Shown in pieces: positions 1-11,741 of a stretch of DNA of 64,000 nucleotides (within the stretch, counting starts at the first letter, position 1; each line of letters begins with the position of its first letter). A program made the translations under genes and the position numbers. The notes beneath the pieces are model-generated. The model saw nothing but the letters and a program-made list of their open reading frames with translations, searched no databases and was not told the DNA's origin. The stretch lies in the NCBI GenBank assembly GCA_964034945.1, contig OZ035962.1, positions 86,716,650 to 86,780,649 on the forward strand, written 5' to 3'. This stretch comes from Chrysopilus asiliformis (lineage: Eukaryota > Arthropoda > Insecta > Diptera > Rhagionidae).

Positions 1-1035
1 AATGGTGGGCTTTTTTAAATTTGCCCGAAGCGCCGAAATATAAGAATCTCTAGACATCTCAATATTTCCTAGAAACGTATCGAATGAGCAATTGGGAATG
101 GACGTGGTTTTTGCTGCTTCATTCAAATATTCTCTAATTTTATCATAATTTTCGTTATGAGTATTAGAAGTTTCAGAATTGTCGAGTGGAGTAAGAATAA
201 TGGTTTTATCCATTGGAGGAGATGGCACGCCGAATCGACAAAACTTCTGTCCTCTAATTTCCCTTAAACAGGATCTCGCGTGAGAGTGCTTCTGGTAGAC
301 TAAGTATTCTGCCAAATCACTATTCTGGGTGGACGTAGAAATATGAGTATCAATGAAACTCTCTACAGATGGGTAAGTGGAAATGTCAGAGAGATCAAGA
401 CTTGGGGCATTGTGAAGCCAGTACAATCCATGGACATGGGGAGAACCACGGTGTTGGAATTCAACACGAAAATAATAGTTAATTACATGGGAATCACCAA
501 AAATTACTCCCGGTTGCTTGAAAAGTTTGAACAGAGCGCGAAAGCGATGATCAAAATATCTCGAACACGTGACTGGATCTGATCTAATGAGTCTAGCTTT
601 CGTGCTGAAATCTAAATTTTCTGCATCACTAGGTGAGATCGCCCTCTTATCAATGACTTTAGATAAGATACAAAGGAGTTCGGACCACTTTGTTTCGGCA
701 GCCGAGAGGGTGATGAAAAAAGTGGGAATTCCAAATTGCCGAATCATAGCAACAACTTTTTTCTTTTCGGACTCCCAATGGGATGGGGACGATCTTAAAT
801 TTTTGAAAATTTTATACCCTTCGTCGTGCTGTATTAAATTTTCAACGTGGCTATCATTAACCAAATCTCCAGCTGTGTGGGAACGACTACCGCGACTCTT
901 TTTCCTTAGGCAAATTGAAATAGAGTTTTTGATAGAGATAAGCTCGTTTTTTTTTGTACGTATAAAAGATCTTTTCATTTGTAGTGCATCGACGATCATA
1001 CCGTCGAATTTCGGAACGCGCGATTTTGCTATAAG
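1..1035 (-). pseudogene. Helitron Rep (HUH) domain region, runs off window edge
   Basis: This minus-strand frame has no stop codon from position 1035 to the window edge. It reads as the Helitron_like_N (rolling-circle Rep) domain of Helitron transposons. The diagnostic stretch is EFQHRGSPHVHGLYW, whose HVH (430-438) is the metal-binding HUH motif of the nicking/joining nuclease. Upstream it contains MIRQFGIPTFFITLSAAETKW and DPVTCSRYFDHRFRALF, both typical of the family. It continues the 887-2523 region in another frame, so a one-base shift near 887-1035 separates the two. The helicase half would lie beyond the left edge of the window. In an intact element the protein nicks and replicates the transposon in the nucleus. 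Here the frameshifts point to a dead copy, though a sequencing error cannot be excluded. Confidence 0.85.
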
Positions 1036-2523
1036 TTAAATTTGTTATCCGAGGTTGTCCACAATATATGGAGGGGAAAGATAACTCTTCTGCATGTCTA
1101 TCGAAAACTAAATCGACCGGTCTTTGGCCTTCACCAGGAGCTAGTGCAATATTTTCCAGTGGAATATTTTCGAGAAGGGCCTCTTGACCTCCCGGGTTGA
1201 CGTCTTCAGGATCTAATTGGTCAATATTGTCGATATTTTCTTCAATAGTTCTATCCAATAGAGTATTGACAATTTCTCTGTCTTGTTGTGTAACTGTAAA
1301 CGTTGCTCTATCATCAGGATTAGGATATTGCTGTAACCAATTGTCCGACAAGGTCACACCATCTTCAATATATAGGGGTTGCCTTATTAAATATTGGATT
1401 GCAACAAAAACTTTGGATGGACGAATGATTTCGACCAAAAAACTATGGGCGTATTGTAATCTACGCTTTAAGTGAACCTGAATAACGTGAGTGTTATCAA
1501 AAGTTCTAGGAAGTGCACTAACTGTGGTGTTAAGGGAAATAGGAACATTGACATAAGCCCCTTTTAACCCGCACTGTCGGTCACAACCTAAGGCTCTGAT
1601 TTGCATAAATGGAATTCGGGGGGCTATTAACCGTTGTTCTAGGCACTCCAGTCCTTGAAGACATTCGGGTATCACAGGAAAATCAAGACCATTTGCTAGG
1701 CAAAAATTGGGAATTTGTCCACTAATAATTCCCCTATGGCAGTTTTGGCAAAAAGTATATGTATCGATCCGACTAGGGAATTTCTCCGATAGATAAAATG
1801 TTTTGACAACGAATTCTGGATTATTTAGGTGTTTCCGAATAAGTGGTTGTTTTTGAATTTTTTTAATGTCAGACGGAAACCATAACCCTCCGCAACATAT
1901 ACAAATTTCGGTTGGACCCTGCCGTATTATATCAGAATAATTAGTAAAAAAGCGTTCGCGATTCCGATTTCTTTCATCTTGCAAATATTCCTCGCGTTGT
2001 TCGGGCTCCATTATGGCTCGCGATGCGATGTTACGACGGGACTGCCTCACGGTTTCTGCTTGACGATTGCTGGGTATATTTCTGTGACGTCGAACCCTCT
2101 CATTTGACAAAGCTACACGGCGAGATGTGATTCCGCGTATAGTTTCACGACGCGTTATTTGGGAAATAGTATTGCTACGTTGTTCTTGTCGCCTCCAGAC
2201 CCGGTCGGAGCGTCTGAGTACTCTAGCCGCAGTGTTACGTTCTTGTTCCCGATCACGATATTCAGGGTTTGCCGCCTACGGGAATGTTGCGCGGTATCAC
2301 GTCCCTATTCGCGATCACGATATTCGAGATTCTGGCGCCTAAGGGAATGTTGTGCAGTATTACGTTCCTGTTCTAAAGCGCGATAAGACTCGTTAGACCG
2401 TGCCAAATTTCGCGCAATGCCGTCTCGAATGCGTTCAGCATTTCGATGATGGCTATTTCGACGGTTTATACGCATTGATTGGGTTCTAACCGTTTTTCTT
2501 TGACTAACAGATAATTTAGGCAT
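887..2523 (-). pseudogene. Helitron polyprotein N-terminus (DUF6570-like), frameshifted
   Basis: The protein appears to start at 2523 (MPKLSVSQRKTVRTQS), followed by an Arg/Glu/Asn-rich repetitive N-terminus (YRALEQERNTAQHSLRRQN). A stop at about 2305 and at least one small indel in 2240-2310 break this frame. It reopens as QERNTAARVLRR and reads through to 887 with no stop. The 887-2110 part has the Cys pairs CICCGG and CQNCH, then LIAPRIPFMQIRALG, NVPISLNTTVSALPR and FPSIYCGQPR. This is the zinc-binding region that precedes Rep in many Helitron proteins. The ATG at 2110 is internal to the frame. It belongs with the Rep frame at 1-1035, and the element is degenerate. Confidence 0.8.
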
Positions 2524-3480
2524 TTTAACAAAAATCGAAGCAAATTTATAATTCCAGAAAGAAAAAAAGATATATTAGCTTACCTAGCGCAATGAAGAAA
2601 ATTGCACTCAATTTAAAAATATATCCTCAGTTTCAGGAAATTTTTAGGTTCACTTAACTAAAAGTTATGTTCACTTCACAGAACAGATTTTAAATTGTTG
2701 ATTAAAAATTTTGTTTTAAACTCACTTTATAAGTTAAGATCTTAACTTGCTGGTGTATCTAAAACAACTGACGATAACAATCCATTATTTCCCTATTATG
2801 TTAGCTATAATGATGTCCTTAATTACAATAACCTCATTAAAAACCTAATGAGGTTTTTAATGAGATTATTGTTGACAGCTTTGATCTCATTGGTTGGGAA
2901 GACGACACTTACAACCGGGATTTTCCAAAAATCCATTTTTTTCCGAAAGGTGTGTATGTGTTAGTCATAATGATGCCCTTAATTACTGGAATTTTTAATT
3001 TACCTGATATGAGTATTTTCTGGGCAAATGGGTTTTTTGGCGTTTTCTACCTAAGGTGCAAGTAGTCCAATATTTAACGGAAGTTTTAATTATTTAAGTA
3101 CTTATTTTAAAATTATTTAAGTAATTTTTTTGTCAGTAAATCATCAAAATTATATTCGCACAACAAAAGTTTCGAAGAGTAAAAAATGTTTTTGATAAAG
3201 ACAATATTAGCCCGAGGTTCAAAGTATCGCTCGGTTGGCATGTTTACCTTTCATAAGAAGGAATATAAGAATTGAATTATAGACAATATTAATGTTAGAT
3301 ATTATTTTACACCTTTCCGATGAAGTATCTAACGGTCCGTTCTCGAAAAACTGTGAAAAAACTGATGTACCAAAGGTCAGTTGCTTGTCTGATTCATCGA
3401 AGGAAATGTCGGTCTAATGTAATACATGAGACCCAAAAGATCTGCTAATGACACCCAATGTCTTTGGATCAATCTGTTCA
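2524..3480. other. AT-rich non-coding flank of the Helitron
   Basis: No coding frame is recognisable here. It should contain the Helitron 5' leader and terminus, but I could not fix the terminus. The one structured feature is the inverted repeat at 2826-2871. Confidence 0.5.
2826..2871. repeat. Perfect 14-bp hairpin with extended stem
   Basis: The arms CTCATTAAAAACCT (2833-2846) and AGGTTTTTAATGAG (2851-2864) are perfect complements around a 4-nt AATG loop. Beyond one mismatch the stem extends outward by six more pairs (CAATAA/TTATTG). It lies about 300 bp upstream of the Helitron protein start on that strand. Confidence 0.85.
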
Positions 3481-3489
3481 GTGAAACCC

Positions 3490-3625
3490 GTAATCACACA
3501 TGTACGGATGGATGTCCATACATCCATTTTTTCATGTCTTCTAAACACACTGGCGGAATTCATCGTTGTGTATAACGACAAGCTGTTGGCGTATAGCTTT
3601 TTAGTTTCCCCATATAGGGTATAAA
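3490..3625 (+). mobile_element. Decayed 3' end of a HINE/mini-me-like element
   Basis: The segment CTAAACACACTGG, then ATTCAT..TTGTGT, then TTTCCCCATATAGGGTATAAAA matches, with divergence, the 3' section of the better-preserved copies (for example 4100-4207). Only the end survives and the GACR core is missing. Confidence 0.6.
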
Positions 3626-3682
3626 AGTGCTACAATTGTTAAAATTCGTTCGTAAAATACTTTATACGCTGCGATATTATAA

Positions 3683-4207
3683 GTTTAATTGAGCGGCGAA
3701 CAGTTGTATCAAAATTCCTCTTTGAAGTCAAACTTTTCAATAAGATTTTTTAAAATTTATTCCAATCGGATTTTGATATATGAGAGATTTATGTAGAATA
3801 ATATTCTAAATAACTTTTGTTCTTGAACTTTTTTTGATAACATGTACCGTTTTTGAGATATTCGCAAAAAACGTTTTCGTTCGTATGGGGGGTACCCCCC
3901 CTAATGGTCCATTTTTGCCCATTAACGAACTTAGCCTCGCATTTTACGAAAAACGAATCTGCGTAAAATTTCAAGTCTGTAGCTCAATCCGTGCGTCTGC
4001 AATCCGCGCCACAGACGGACAGACGGACAGACAGACAGACGGACAGACAGATGGACAGACAGACAGACGGACGGACATGCAAAATTCAATTTTTTTTATC
4101 ATTCTAAACACACTGGTGTAATTCATTTTTGTGTGTGATGACGGGATCTTGGCGTTACAAACGGTAAAGCAAAGTTAATATACCCTTTGGTTTCACCATA
4201 CGGGTAT
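3683..4207 (+). mobile_element. HINE/mini-me-like element, (GACR)n core
   Basis: This copy lacks the first ~60 bp of the family and starts at GGCGAACAGTTGTATC. It contains the conserved GGGGGGTACCCCCC block, then CTTGAAATTTTG-like sequence (here AAAATTTCAAG), a GACA/GACG minisatellite at 4012-4075, and the terminal block ending CACCATACGGGTAT. ORFs crossing it are non-coding. It abuts the truncated ankyrin copy about 40 bp downstream and may mark the breakpoint of that duplication. Confidence 0.75.
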
Positions 4208-4249
4208 AAAAATGTCTACATGTCTTTAATAAGCGCAACTTCAACTCAG

Positions 4250-7200
4250 CTGACATTTCCAAATTTGAGATGACAGTTTTAGACATTTTGGGACTTTGTG
4301 AAGACACACTTGAGGAGCATTTGTACTTTTTAGATGAATCATTCCCAATATTAGTTGGAAAGCAGCTCAGAAATTATTTGGCACATGGAAATTACGTTAT
4401 GAAATTTTTATCCTACGATTATAAACTTTTAATTATGACCATCAGTACTAAACTCAAACAAATGCAAGCTCAAAATGACAGAAAAAGGAACAGCAAATTT
4501 GGATTTTATAAAAACAACTTCAATGAAATTTTAGATAAGATCTTCGTTAATCGAGCAAATTTTTTTGATTTTCTTAAATCAGGATATTCTGAAGAAGCAA
4601 TCAAAATATTCGAAAATGGTTCAATTGAAATAAATTCTAGGGATTTCAATGGAAATTCTATTCTTCAACTATGCGCTAGAAGCCACAATGACAGAAATTT
4701 CAATTACTTTTTAAGGTTTTTTAATTTTAAACAAATTGTGTGGACTAATAATGATGGACAAAACTTTTTCCACACTGCCTCTCATCATGACGAGTGGAAA
4801 TTTATTGAGATTGTTCTAAACAAATATCCTTCATTGAAAGATCATTTAAAATCTATTGATAATTTTGGAAGGACTGCAATCCATTATGCCGTGTTGGGAG
4901 ATTCTCTAGATGTTGTTCGGAACCTAGCCCCCATGTGTCCTGAAAACATGGAAATTGATAAAGACGATTTCACTCCGATTCAGTTATCAATTATCCAAGA
5001 TCGAACAGACATTTTTGCATATCTGTTACGGTTTGAGAAGAGAAACAAACAGAATTTAGAAAAAGACGTTCAACAAAATTCTAGAGAGAAAGGAATTTCA
5101 TATTTACAATTAGCTGCTACATATAGTCGACCAGATATTATAAAAACTTTAATTAAATTCAATTATGATGTAAACTGCCAGAATATTGGAGGCCTATCCG
5201 CAATCCATTTTGCCTGTGCCAACGGCAGCTTCGATGCTGTACAAGTTTTGATTGGAAATGGCGCCCATTTGAATTTGAAAACTGATGACGGGAAAAGTCC
5301 ATTCGATTTTGCAACAGAACATCAAAATATTGCAATTGGTTCACTTCTTTTGGAAAATGGGGCTGACGGTGATCCTCTGATTGACGCGGTATATTGCGAC
5401 GACTTTAGTTTGGTTGCAAAAATGCTGTCTGAAAATGAAATTAATGTGAATAGCATAAATCAAATGGGCCAAACAGCTCTTCATGTTGCAGCCAAAGGGG
5501 CGAATTGTCAAATTTTCAAAATTTTAGTAGAAAATAAATTTTCTTTGGACTCACTAGATAAACATTTCGAAACGCCAATAAATATAGCTGTTGCCCAACA
5601 ACGACATGAAATTGTAAATTTCGTGGCTGAACGAAAATTCAAATTTGACTCCAAAGATTTAAAATTGGCGGTCACCACCAACAATGTAGAAATATTAAAA
5701 GTAGTGCTGGAAAACGTCTCTAACGATTTAGATCCGGTTTTTCTGTTTGAAGAGCTGCTTTCTGATTGTATTGAAAAAAAAAAACTTAACAATTTTCCAA
5801 ATGTTATTCAAATCCTGCGTAAATTTCAATTTCTACTCCAGATATCAAATGACACTTTCCGACTACGAATGCCAATTTTCCAGTTTAGACATTTTAAAAC
5901 TTCTGTTGGAAAATGGTGCTGCAATGCCTAAAATTGAGTGCGTATCGCGAGGATCTGTAAAAGTTTTGGAACTTATCAGAAAGAAATTTGACATTACACA
6001 GGAAGAAAATGGCAAATCCTTACTGACTTTAGCGGTTGAAATTGATAACCGGTCAATTTTTGATTTTCTCATGGCCATACAGTTTGATGTAAACGCTGGA
6101 AATCCAAAGCCAATAGTCCGAGCTTTGGAGTTAATGCAATACCACTTCATCCAGGTTTTAGTTGATTGTGGTACCACCGATCTTACTGTCAAAGGAATGA
6201 ATGGTCGGACTTTACTTCACTTGGCTGCTGGATGGTGTCCTTTAGAGACGGTAAAGAAATTAATTTCAAAGTACAATTGCCTGAACACGAAAGACGCTGA
6301 TGGGAACTTACCGTTGCATTTTGCTGCAAGGTATGGAAATTTTGCAGTGGTTCGACATATAATAAACCTCACAGATGAAAAAGATGCCCAAGGATCAGAT
6401 GGTTTAACGCCATTACAATTAGCTGTGCAGGGAAGATTTGCCCGAATTGTGGAAGTTCTCATTAAATGGAAGGTGAAGACGAATCTTCTATCAAAATATG
6501 GAACTCCTTTGATGATTGCATTTAAAAATAAAAACAATGATATTAAATGTGTGGATTTACTTTTACCCAAGCAAAGTTCAGATGATTTAAATATCCGGGA
6601 TGAAAATGGTCGCACTGCGTTATTTTTTGCCACAAATAAAGAACATGTTAAATATCTTTTTGACAAGAATGCAAATTTTCAGTTAGAAGATTGCGATGGA
6701 AATAAAGCAATCCATTTCAGTATTATTAATGCATCGTTTAATTGTGAGACTTTTACCGACTTTTATTTAATAAATGAACGTAATAGAGATGGCCAAACGT
6801 TGTTACATTTGGCAATAAAACATAAAAATATTGACGCAGTCAACGATTTGTTGAAAAGAAAATGCGATTTAAATCTAAAGAACAATTTTGGTCAAACTCC
6901 GATGGATCTGGCAGCAGAAAATTCTGATGTTGAAACATTGAGGCGTTTATTGGAAGCCGGCGCATCTTTGGGAACTGCTGATAATTTTGGTAAAATGGTT
7001 TATGATTATGCGACTGAAGAGATTAAAATACTGTTGAATGCGATAAAATTTGCTTTTGATGCTGTAAAATCTGGTAATTCTTCAATTTTTCAAAATTCTA
7101 TTGGAAGTTTTCCAATAAATACCAAAGATGGTGAAGGTTTAACACTACTCCATCATGCAACAAAGTTAGAAAAAATTAAAAAAGTGCAATTTTTTATCGA

Positions 7201-8522
7201 AGAAAGGATCGATGTAAATGCAGTCGATTTTTTCGGCAACACTGCTTTACACTATGCAGCTGAGAATAATAATGCAGATATTGTCAAACTCCTACTATCA
7301 AACGGAGCATTTTATAATTGTGAAAATTTGGAAGGCAAAACACCAACAGAGATGAATATCTGCAAGGAAATTATGGAAATATTCGAGAAAGTTGAGTCAC
7401 TTTTTAACCCAGAAAACGCACAAGGTTTTAAAAATGTTGAATTGGATTCATTACTGGTTTTCAATTCTAATAGAGAAAATATTTTTGATATAAAATTTAA
7501 AGCAGGAAAAGAATCTTTTAATAAATTTTGCACATATTTCGACAACACTAATTATGCGCTAAATTCAATTTTGCAAGAGAAAGACAAATTTACTAAATTA
7601 GAATTATTGAGGTCATTCCAGTCAAAATTTAACCCGCTTTTGAGTGACACAAAAAAATTTTTACTTTACCTTGAATGTCATATGATTAATTGCTCGTTTG
7701 AAAATAATGAAATAAACTTTCAACATGGCATACAGAAGGATTTTTTTTATCAATTTATTCCAAAACGAAAAAAATATTTCAATTCAGATGAACGAAAATT
7801 TGTAGAATTTGTGAAGAAACTTAAAAATAAATTTGATAACGTTTGCCATCTGGATAATAATAACGAAACTTCTCTAATTATACTCAATAAAATGAATGAA
7901 TTATGTTTAAAAGGGCAATTTCGTAGTGCTAAAATAAAAGTAAGATTTCAAAACTTTGTTTGGCTCAACAAATTTCGCGTTTTAACGAGAAAGAGGCATT
8001 TTAAAGAAGCTTTAAATGAAATTGAAAAAATTAAAGATCGTGGGAATAATTTTGTGAAAATGATGCATAAATATGGCGATTTTAACATTTTAATGGAGCA
8101 AAAGAAATTCGAAGATGCCATCGTTGTATTACAGGAAATTTTTAATACAAGTGTTTACAAAAAATACTTTTCTCTGGAATGCAAAGATTCTATTCGTTTT
8201 TTAGAAGTAATACTTTTAGCAAGACAGAAAAATTATTATGATTATATCAAAATAGACGAAACAATTGCAAGTTTATCACGCTATAAAAATACGTCCGACA
8301 TCGACTCCGACTCCGACTCCGACATCGACTCCGACTCCAACTCCGACTTCAACTTCGACTTCGTATTTAGGCCGAGCTCCGACTCCGACGCCACAGCTTT
8401 GTAAGATACTGACGAATGTAACATTTTCGATTTTTATATTTCGTTCCAAGAAACGGAAAAAAATTAAAGCTTAACACTTCACACATCCAATTTCCTACCA
8501 GTATTACGTTATAGTAACAAAA
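4250..8522 (+). pseudogene. 5'-truncated, frameshifted copy of the HEPN-like ankyrin gene
   Basis: From about 4250 to about 8522 the sequence is highly similar to 25046-29281, the second half of the intact gene. Homology begins inside the coding region, at the codon for Met681 of the intact protein (ATG at 4270). The first ~680 residues, including the first Rx4H motif, are therefore missing. The second motif, RNYLAH, is retained near 4368. The frame breaks at a homopolymer: 11 A at 5774-5784 against 10 A at 26571-26580 in the intact copy. Translation runs to about 5931 in one frame and continues 5747-8404 in the next. The last residues are replaced by an Asp/Ser-rich tail from a GACTCC repeat. 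The homology continues into the 3'UTR with the same ATTAAA signal near 8463. Two partial proteins, or a sequencing error in the A-run, are alternatives. Confidence 0.85.
8297..8395 (+). repeat. GACTCC/GACATC hexanucleotide repeat
   Basis: Imperfect CGACTCC-type hexamers encode the D-S-D-S tail of the truncated ankyrin copy. The intact paralogue has no such repeat at its 3' end, so it arose or was acquired after the duplication. Confidence 0.85.
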
Positions 8523-8708
8523 AAAAAAAAACAAAGCAGTCATTGGGACTGCCGACAGAAGTGATAACCTTAAACTATGAAAGAACAGATTTTTTTTGGA
8601 TTTTGAAATTATTTGTAGTATCAAAAATTAATATTTCATAATTTGTAAATTAAAATCATTAACATTAGTCTGGTTTTCACATCTATCGCCACTCCGAGCA
8701 ACAATTAC

Positions 8709-9120
8709 ATATCGCACATGGTCCCGTAGACTGTAGTATCTCAAAAAAAATGTGTTTTTGAGTAATTATTCCATTATGTAAAGGAAAACTGACTGAATCA
8801 AAAGAAAAACAAATTTAAATGTAAACGTAGTCCTAAAATTAATTTATTTTTGGTTTTTTAAATTCCCATTTTTTAAAATTTAAATTGATTTTGTCGAAAA
8901 CAAACCTAACTCTATCTTTTATTATTGCAAAAAAAAAAAAAAATGAAGCAAATGATCTGTAAATTATTATCAAAAGAGTAATAAATTGAAATATTACTGT
9001 ACAGACAACAGAAAAAAACAATTATTTATAAACAATTATTTTGAAATGAAAACTTTGAATGCGTTTTTCTTGAAATGGCCGATTTTGAGATACTACAGTC
9101 TACGGGACCATGTGCGATAT
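8709..9120. mobile_element. MITE-like element with ~38-bp TIRs
   Basis: The left end ATATCGCACATGGTCCCGTA continues to GTATCTCAAAA near 8746. It is the exact inverse complement of 9083-9120 over about 38 bp. The internal 330 bp are AT-rich and non-coding. No clear target duplication is visible, so the superfamily is not assigned. Confidence 0.85.
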
Positions 9121-9127
9121 ATACATT

Positions 9128-9187
9128 AGCTGTTTTTTTTAATGATCCATATGGATCTGTTATCCGGATCATTAAAAAAAGCAGCTG
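9128..9187. repeat. Short inverted repeat
   Basis: AGCTGTTTTTTTTAATGATCC faces GGATCATTAAAAAAAGCAGCT around a 17-nt centre, directly beside the MITE-like element ending at 9120. Confidence 0.7.
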
Positions 9188-9382
9188 TTATCAACCAGTT
9201 CAAGCAGTGAGAAATCTTTTTTAGTGAAGAAGCTTTATTAAAAAACTGCAGTTCAAACGCGCAATTGGTAAATCCAACAGACTTTTTTAATATCTCGAGT
9301 TTTTTTTTGAGCGCAGTTTTTCTTTCGTGCATTTGTGGAAGTAAACTTTTTCTATTGTAAAGTTTTTCTAAAATGAAAATTC

Positions 9383-9932
9383 AAGACCTCGGTGCAAAAA
9401 GCGGTCATGTCCACTTTTTTGCGAAAATGAGTTATTGATGCCAAATGCAAGAATAAACGAATGCGCACATTTGGCCGCGAAGAGCATACTTTTTAGAGGC
9501 CTGTGTAAAAAGTTATTAAAGAAAAGATGCATTGTTTCATATAATTTGACGCGGAAGTTTTTTCCAAAAATTGTTTTTTTATTCTGGGAGTTTTGTTTTG
9601 TTAAATTGAATATTTTTTATTGGTTTTTTACTAAATAAAGGCTAGTTAACAAGTCTGGACTGTATTTTGTAGTCATAAATAAATTTTAAAAACCGCTTTT
9701 TTACTTTTGGGTGCAAGAAACAGCTATGTCCAAAACTTTAAAATGTCCATAACTTTTTCAAAAAAAAAAAATATGGATTTATCTCAAATTAAAATGATGT
9801 AAGAATACATGATTGATTTAAACTGTAAATTGTTAACTTTGTCCCAGAGCAAAAATTTCACGCTAATATGTTTTTTGTCTCTCCTGAAAAATTTGAAAAA
9901 GTGGAGATGACCGCTTTTTGCACCGAGGTCTT
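9383..9932. mobile_element. TIR element (~550 bp), non-autonomous
   Basis: AAGACCTCGGTGCAAAAAGC at 9383 continues through GGTCAT and TCCACTTTTT. It is mirrored at 9897-9932 with one mismatch over about 36 bp. The interior has no recognisable coding sequence and I could not find a target duplication. Confidence 0.8.
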
Positions 9933-10829
9933 CATTATCATTATCGAAAAAACCATAACAGAAAGCTTTGGAAGTTGAGGTGCTTTTTTTTAAAGTTTTC
10001 CAATGTGGAAGTTGAAGCTTAAAGCTTTGGAAGTTAAAAGGTTTTCCAATGTGGAAAGCGTCACGTTTTGTGGAAAGCAAATGCTGACGCCAAACCATAA
10101 GTTTTTACCCATCCAAAAATCGCCCAACGCGCCTAAAGAAGTTATCACTTCAAAAATCACAAAAATCACCAAAAAAATTTTTTTTTAAATTCTACTGTTG
10201 ATTTGATGGGAAATGTCATTTTTGTTTTGTTCTACTTGAAGCACTGTGCGCCACTGAAGTATGAAATCACAACTTAGATACAATACTAGGAGATCTGCTA
10301 CCTACTCTCAATAGGCGATGCGAGACGCTACGTGTTATCGCAAACGTTAAATGGTTTATTTTCAGGTTTACTGCGGCACGGTACGTGGAGTATCTTTTGC
10401 TCTGGCTGTGTAACAACACAAGCCATTTAAATGTGTGCGTGTGTAGGGCTCAGATTTTTTTATAAATTGGTAATTCGGCCCATATTTCAAGTTAGACAGT
10501 CAAGCAGTCAACATCGATTATGATGAATAAGAAACATGCTGAAATTGCTTTAGCTTCAGCTTTCCTTTTGTTTTCTTGGATATTCACTCTTGCCTAGTCA
10601 AATACCAACTGATGCGAACTTAACTTGATTTTTTTCCCGAACCGAATGAAAATCAAACTGGTTTGTCTTTTATGTGTGGGTGCTTTTGCTCCGTTGCGCT
10701 ACCATTTTTCGAGGAGTATTTCCCCGCTACTTCCCGATATCGTCTTTCCATCAAAACCGGTTTTTTTGCACCCATTTAACGTACCGTCTCGCATGGCCTA
10801 ATGTAGTGAAATCCAAGCAAAAACGATTA
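9933..10829. other. Non-coding stretch, no recognised feature
   Basis: I found no ORF with recognisable similarity. A direct repeat of the words AAGCTTTGGAAGTT and GTTTTCCAATGTGGAA lies at 9968-10055. The remainder is unremarkable AT-rich DNA. Confidence 0.5.
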
Positions 10830-10973
10830 GATTGTATGAGATTAATTGAAGGGAATACTATTTCCCATAAATATTCTCTTCTACTGTTATCCGCTATCTT
10901 TTACTGTTATTGAGATATTTTCGTTAACATTTGAAAAAAAGAAGATTTTTGCGAATTGCTTGGAAACCTACAG
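10830..10973 (+). repeat. Fragment of repeat family B
   Basis: The words TTACTGTTATTGAGATATTTTC and TTTTTGCGAATTGCTTGGAAAC parallel 21870-21950 in the large family-B copy. The fragment ends exactly at the CCTACAG duplication flanking the family-A transposon, which inserted into it. Confidence 0.6.
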
Positions 10974-11741
10974 CACAGTATACAGTAAGCAAACTCGAGA
11001 ATAACCCAATTTACTATGTAAGAGTAAAAAGAACATACCATATTCATAGGCAGAAAACACGAGAGCAATCAGCACAGTCATATATGCGTGTAACCGAAAA
11101 TTTGTAAACAAAAGCGACACAGCTGATCGGTATCTTTTGCATTTCGCAATGTGTTTTGCGTGAAATTTAGTCGGTATAAAGATTAAAAGCTAAATAAAAC
11201 ATCAGCCGAATACACGAAATAGTATGGAAACATACTAAATTATAAACTTTCTGTTTAAATCACTCACTTCATTTCACAGGAAATTGAGAAAAATAATGAA
11301 ACCGAAATCCACCCGACTCGTTTCCCATCAAATCAGAGCAACTGAAAGAAACAATTGCAAACGGGCATTGCCGTATCTGATTTTTCTGCTGTTGATTTTA
11401 TATTTCAGAGGAGGGAAATTTAAAAATTGAAATCTGTTTTGACCACCATTTCTTATAAAAGTACAAATATTCTTCATTTTAGGTTGAAAATTTGGATAGA
11501 AAATTTAAATTGTCAGGATATAGTAGAAAAGCAATTAATATCAAATCTTCGGTCCATCAAAATCATTTTACAAACGACGTGATGCTAATTTCAAAGCAAT
11601 AATGACGTTTGAGAAAAAATGCAGTACCAGTTTGGACTGAATTTCTAATTTTCTATATTCAAACGAACATAATTTGCAACTTATTTTAGAATTGTATTTA
11701 ATTTCTAAGGCAAAAAATACATTTCGCAACTGACTAATCTG

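Noticed and set aside
569..1039. 156-codon plus-strand ORF
   Set aside because: Antisense of the Helitron Rep frame, which carries the HUH motif on the minus strand.
5747..5931. Programmed frameshift in the truncated ankyrin copy
   Set aside because: The intact paralogue has 10 A in frame and needs no shift, so mutation or sequencing error is simpler.
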